This document shows, in pieces, positions 5,270 to 6,075 of a stretch of DNA of 6,075 nucleotides. The notes under the pieces are model-generated. The model had not been told where the DNA came from. It ran no database searches and saw only the letters and a program-made list of their open reading frames with translations. The position numbers and the translations under genes are program-made. Each line of letters starts with the position of its first letter. Position 1 is the stretch's first letter. This DNA is from JAJPJX01 sp964568355 (lineage in GTDB: Bacteria; Acidobacteriota; Terriglobia; Bryobacterales; Bryobacteraceae): the NCBI GenBank assembly GCA_964568355.1, contig CAZMRK010000591.1, positions 1-6,075 of the forward strand, given 5' to 3'.

Positions 5270-6075
5270 ATGTTTTCCACACTGGTACGCCCGGCGTGTC
5301 TCTTTCTCCTGACGGTGCTGGCGCTGACCACGCCCGCGATCGCTCAGGTATCTTCCGGATTTGGCAGCATCAGCGGCTTGGTTCAGGATGCCAGCGGCGC
5401 GGGGGTGAGCCACAGCAAAATCACGGTTACCAACGTCAATACGGGAGTCAGCCGATCGGCGCAGGCCGATGAAAGCGGCCGCTACACGGTGCTCTCCCTG
5501 CCCATCGGGGAGTACGAGGTTCGCGCCGAGGCAAGCGGCTTCCGGCCGGTAGTGCGCAACGGCATCATCCTGGTGATCGGCTGGACCGCCCTGGTGGATT
5601 TCAATCTCCCGGTCGGCCAGTTGACCGAGGTGGTGACGGTCACGGAATCGGCCCCCCTGATCGAGAGCGCGAACGCCACGATCGGCCAGGTCATCCAGAA
5701 TGCTCAAGTAGTAGCCCTGCCCCTAAACGGGCGGAGTTACACGCAACTGGCGGCGCTGGTGCCGGGCGTGGTATTCGGCGGGGTATCGGTGGGGACGTCA
5801 ACGCAGAACAGCAGTATCGCGACCACGGGCAGTTTCAGCATTTCCGGGTCCCGCCCGGAAGGCAACCAGTTCAGCCTGAACGGAATCAACGTAACGAATG
5901 ATTTTACGGGCGGCACTTTTGCGTACCCGCCGATCGACTCCATCCAGGAGTTCAAGATTGTTCAGAACAGCTACGGCGCGGAGTTCGGCGGCCGGACCGG
6001 CCAGGTGATTGTCACCTCCAAGGGCGGCACCAACGAATTTCATGGCTCGGCCTACGAGTTCTTTCGGAACGACCA
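5270..6075 (+). CDS. TonB-dependent receptor with carboxypeptidase-regulatory-like domain, N-terminal part
   Basis: Outer-membrane receptor cut by the right edge after 268 residues; acidobacterial relatives are usually about 1000-1200. Residues 1-25 are a signal peptide ending PAIA before Gln26. Residues about 31-118 form a carboxypeptidase-regulatory-like beta-sandwich: GSISGLVQDASGAGV, ITVTNVNTGV, ESGRYTVLSLPIGEYEVRAE and GFRPV. A VVTVTESAPLIES linker follows, then the plug domain with ALPLNGRSYTQLAALVPGV (149-167), SISGSRPEGNQFSLNGINVTN (190-210), IDSIQEFKIVQNSYGAEFGG (222-241) and VIVTSKGGTNEFHGSAYEFFRN (to 267). These are hallmarks of the Oar-like receptors numerous in Acidobacteriota, thought to take up large or complex ligands using TonB energy. 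The ATG has a strong ribosome binding site. The gene is divergent from the GntR regulator, which suggests local control. The ligand is unknown, and no SusD-like partner is visible in the window. Confidence 0.95.
   Translation, partial: MFSTLVRPACLFLLTVLALTTPAIAQVSSGFGSISGLVQDASGAGVSHSKITVTNVNTGVSRSAQADESGRYTVLSLPIGEYEVRAEASGFRPVVRNGIILVIGWTALVDFNLPVGQLTEVVTVTESAPLIESANATIGQVIQNAQVVALPLNGRSYTQLAALVPGVVFGGVSVGTSTQNSSIATTGSFSISGSRPEGNQFSLNGINVTNDFTGGTFAYPPIDSIQEFKIVQNSYGAEFGGRTGQVIVTSKGGTNEFHGSAYEFFRND

Noticed and set aside
5252..5707. 151-codon minus-strand open frame opposite the receptor
   Set aside because: It is antisense to the signal peptide and plug-domain coding region, which is convincing; no domain or ribosome binding site supports it.

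Overview
This window looks like a chromosomal piece of an Acidobacteriota member, most likely near Bryobacterales/Solibacter. The evidence is high GC content, a TonB-dependent receptor that begins with a carboxypeptidase-regulatory-like domain and carries the LPLNGRSYTQL plug signature common in that phylum, and its pairing with a FadR-type GntR regulator, a creatininase-family protein and a sodium:solute symporter. The assignment is inferred from protein style; no rRNA or marker gene is present.

Layout. Five genes run leftward on the minus strand in this order of transcription: GntR/FadR regulator (5131-4379), TPR protein (4375-3389), secreted glycosidase-like TIM-barrel protein (3342-1588), creatininase-family hydrolase (1576-761) and sodium:solute symporter (764 to the left edge, partial). 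Spacing is tight: 3 nt, 46 nt, 11 nt, then a 4-nt ATGA overlap. A divergent TonB-dependent receptor (5270 to the right edge, partial) runs rightward. The 138-nt gap at 5132-5269 holds both outward promoters and a nested dyad that is a good operator candidate. The 46-nt gap at 3343-3388 holds a strong-looking internal promoter (TTGACA, 18 nt, GATAAT), so the last three genes can probably be transcribed separately from the regulator and TPR gene.

How the genes may work together (inference). The receptor would carry a ligand across the outer membrane, the exported glycosidase-like protein would process it in the periplasm or at the surface, the symporter would bring the product across the inner membrane, and the cytosolic creatininase-like enzyme would open an amide or lactam bond. 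The FadR-type regulator would sense a small acidic metabolite. This makes a compact uptake and degradation locus resembling a PUL but with no SusD seen in the window. The 11-mer ATAATACYGGT occurs just upstream of both the receptor and the glycosidase-like gene, which hints that the two outward arms are co-regulated. The substrate cannot be named from sequence alone. No RNA genes, mobile elements, CRISPR arrays or convincing terminators were seen.
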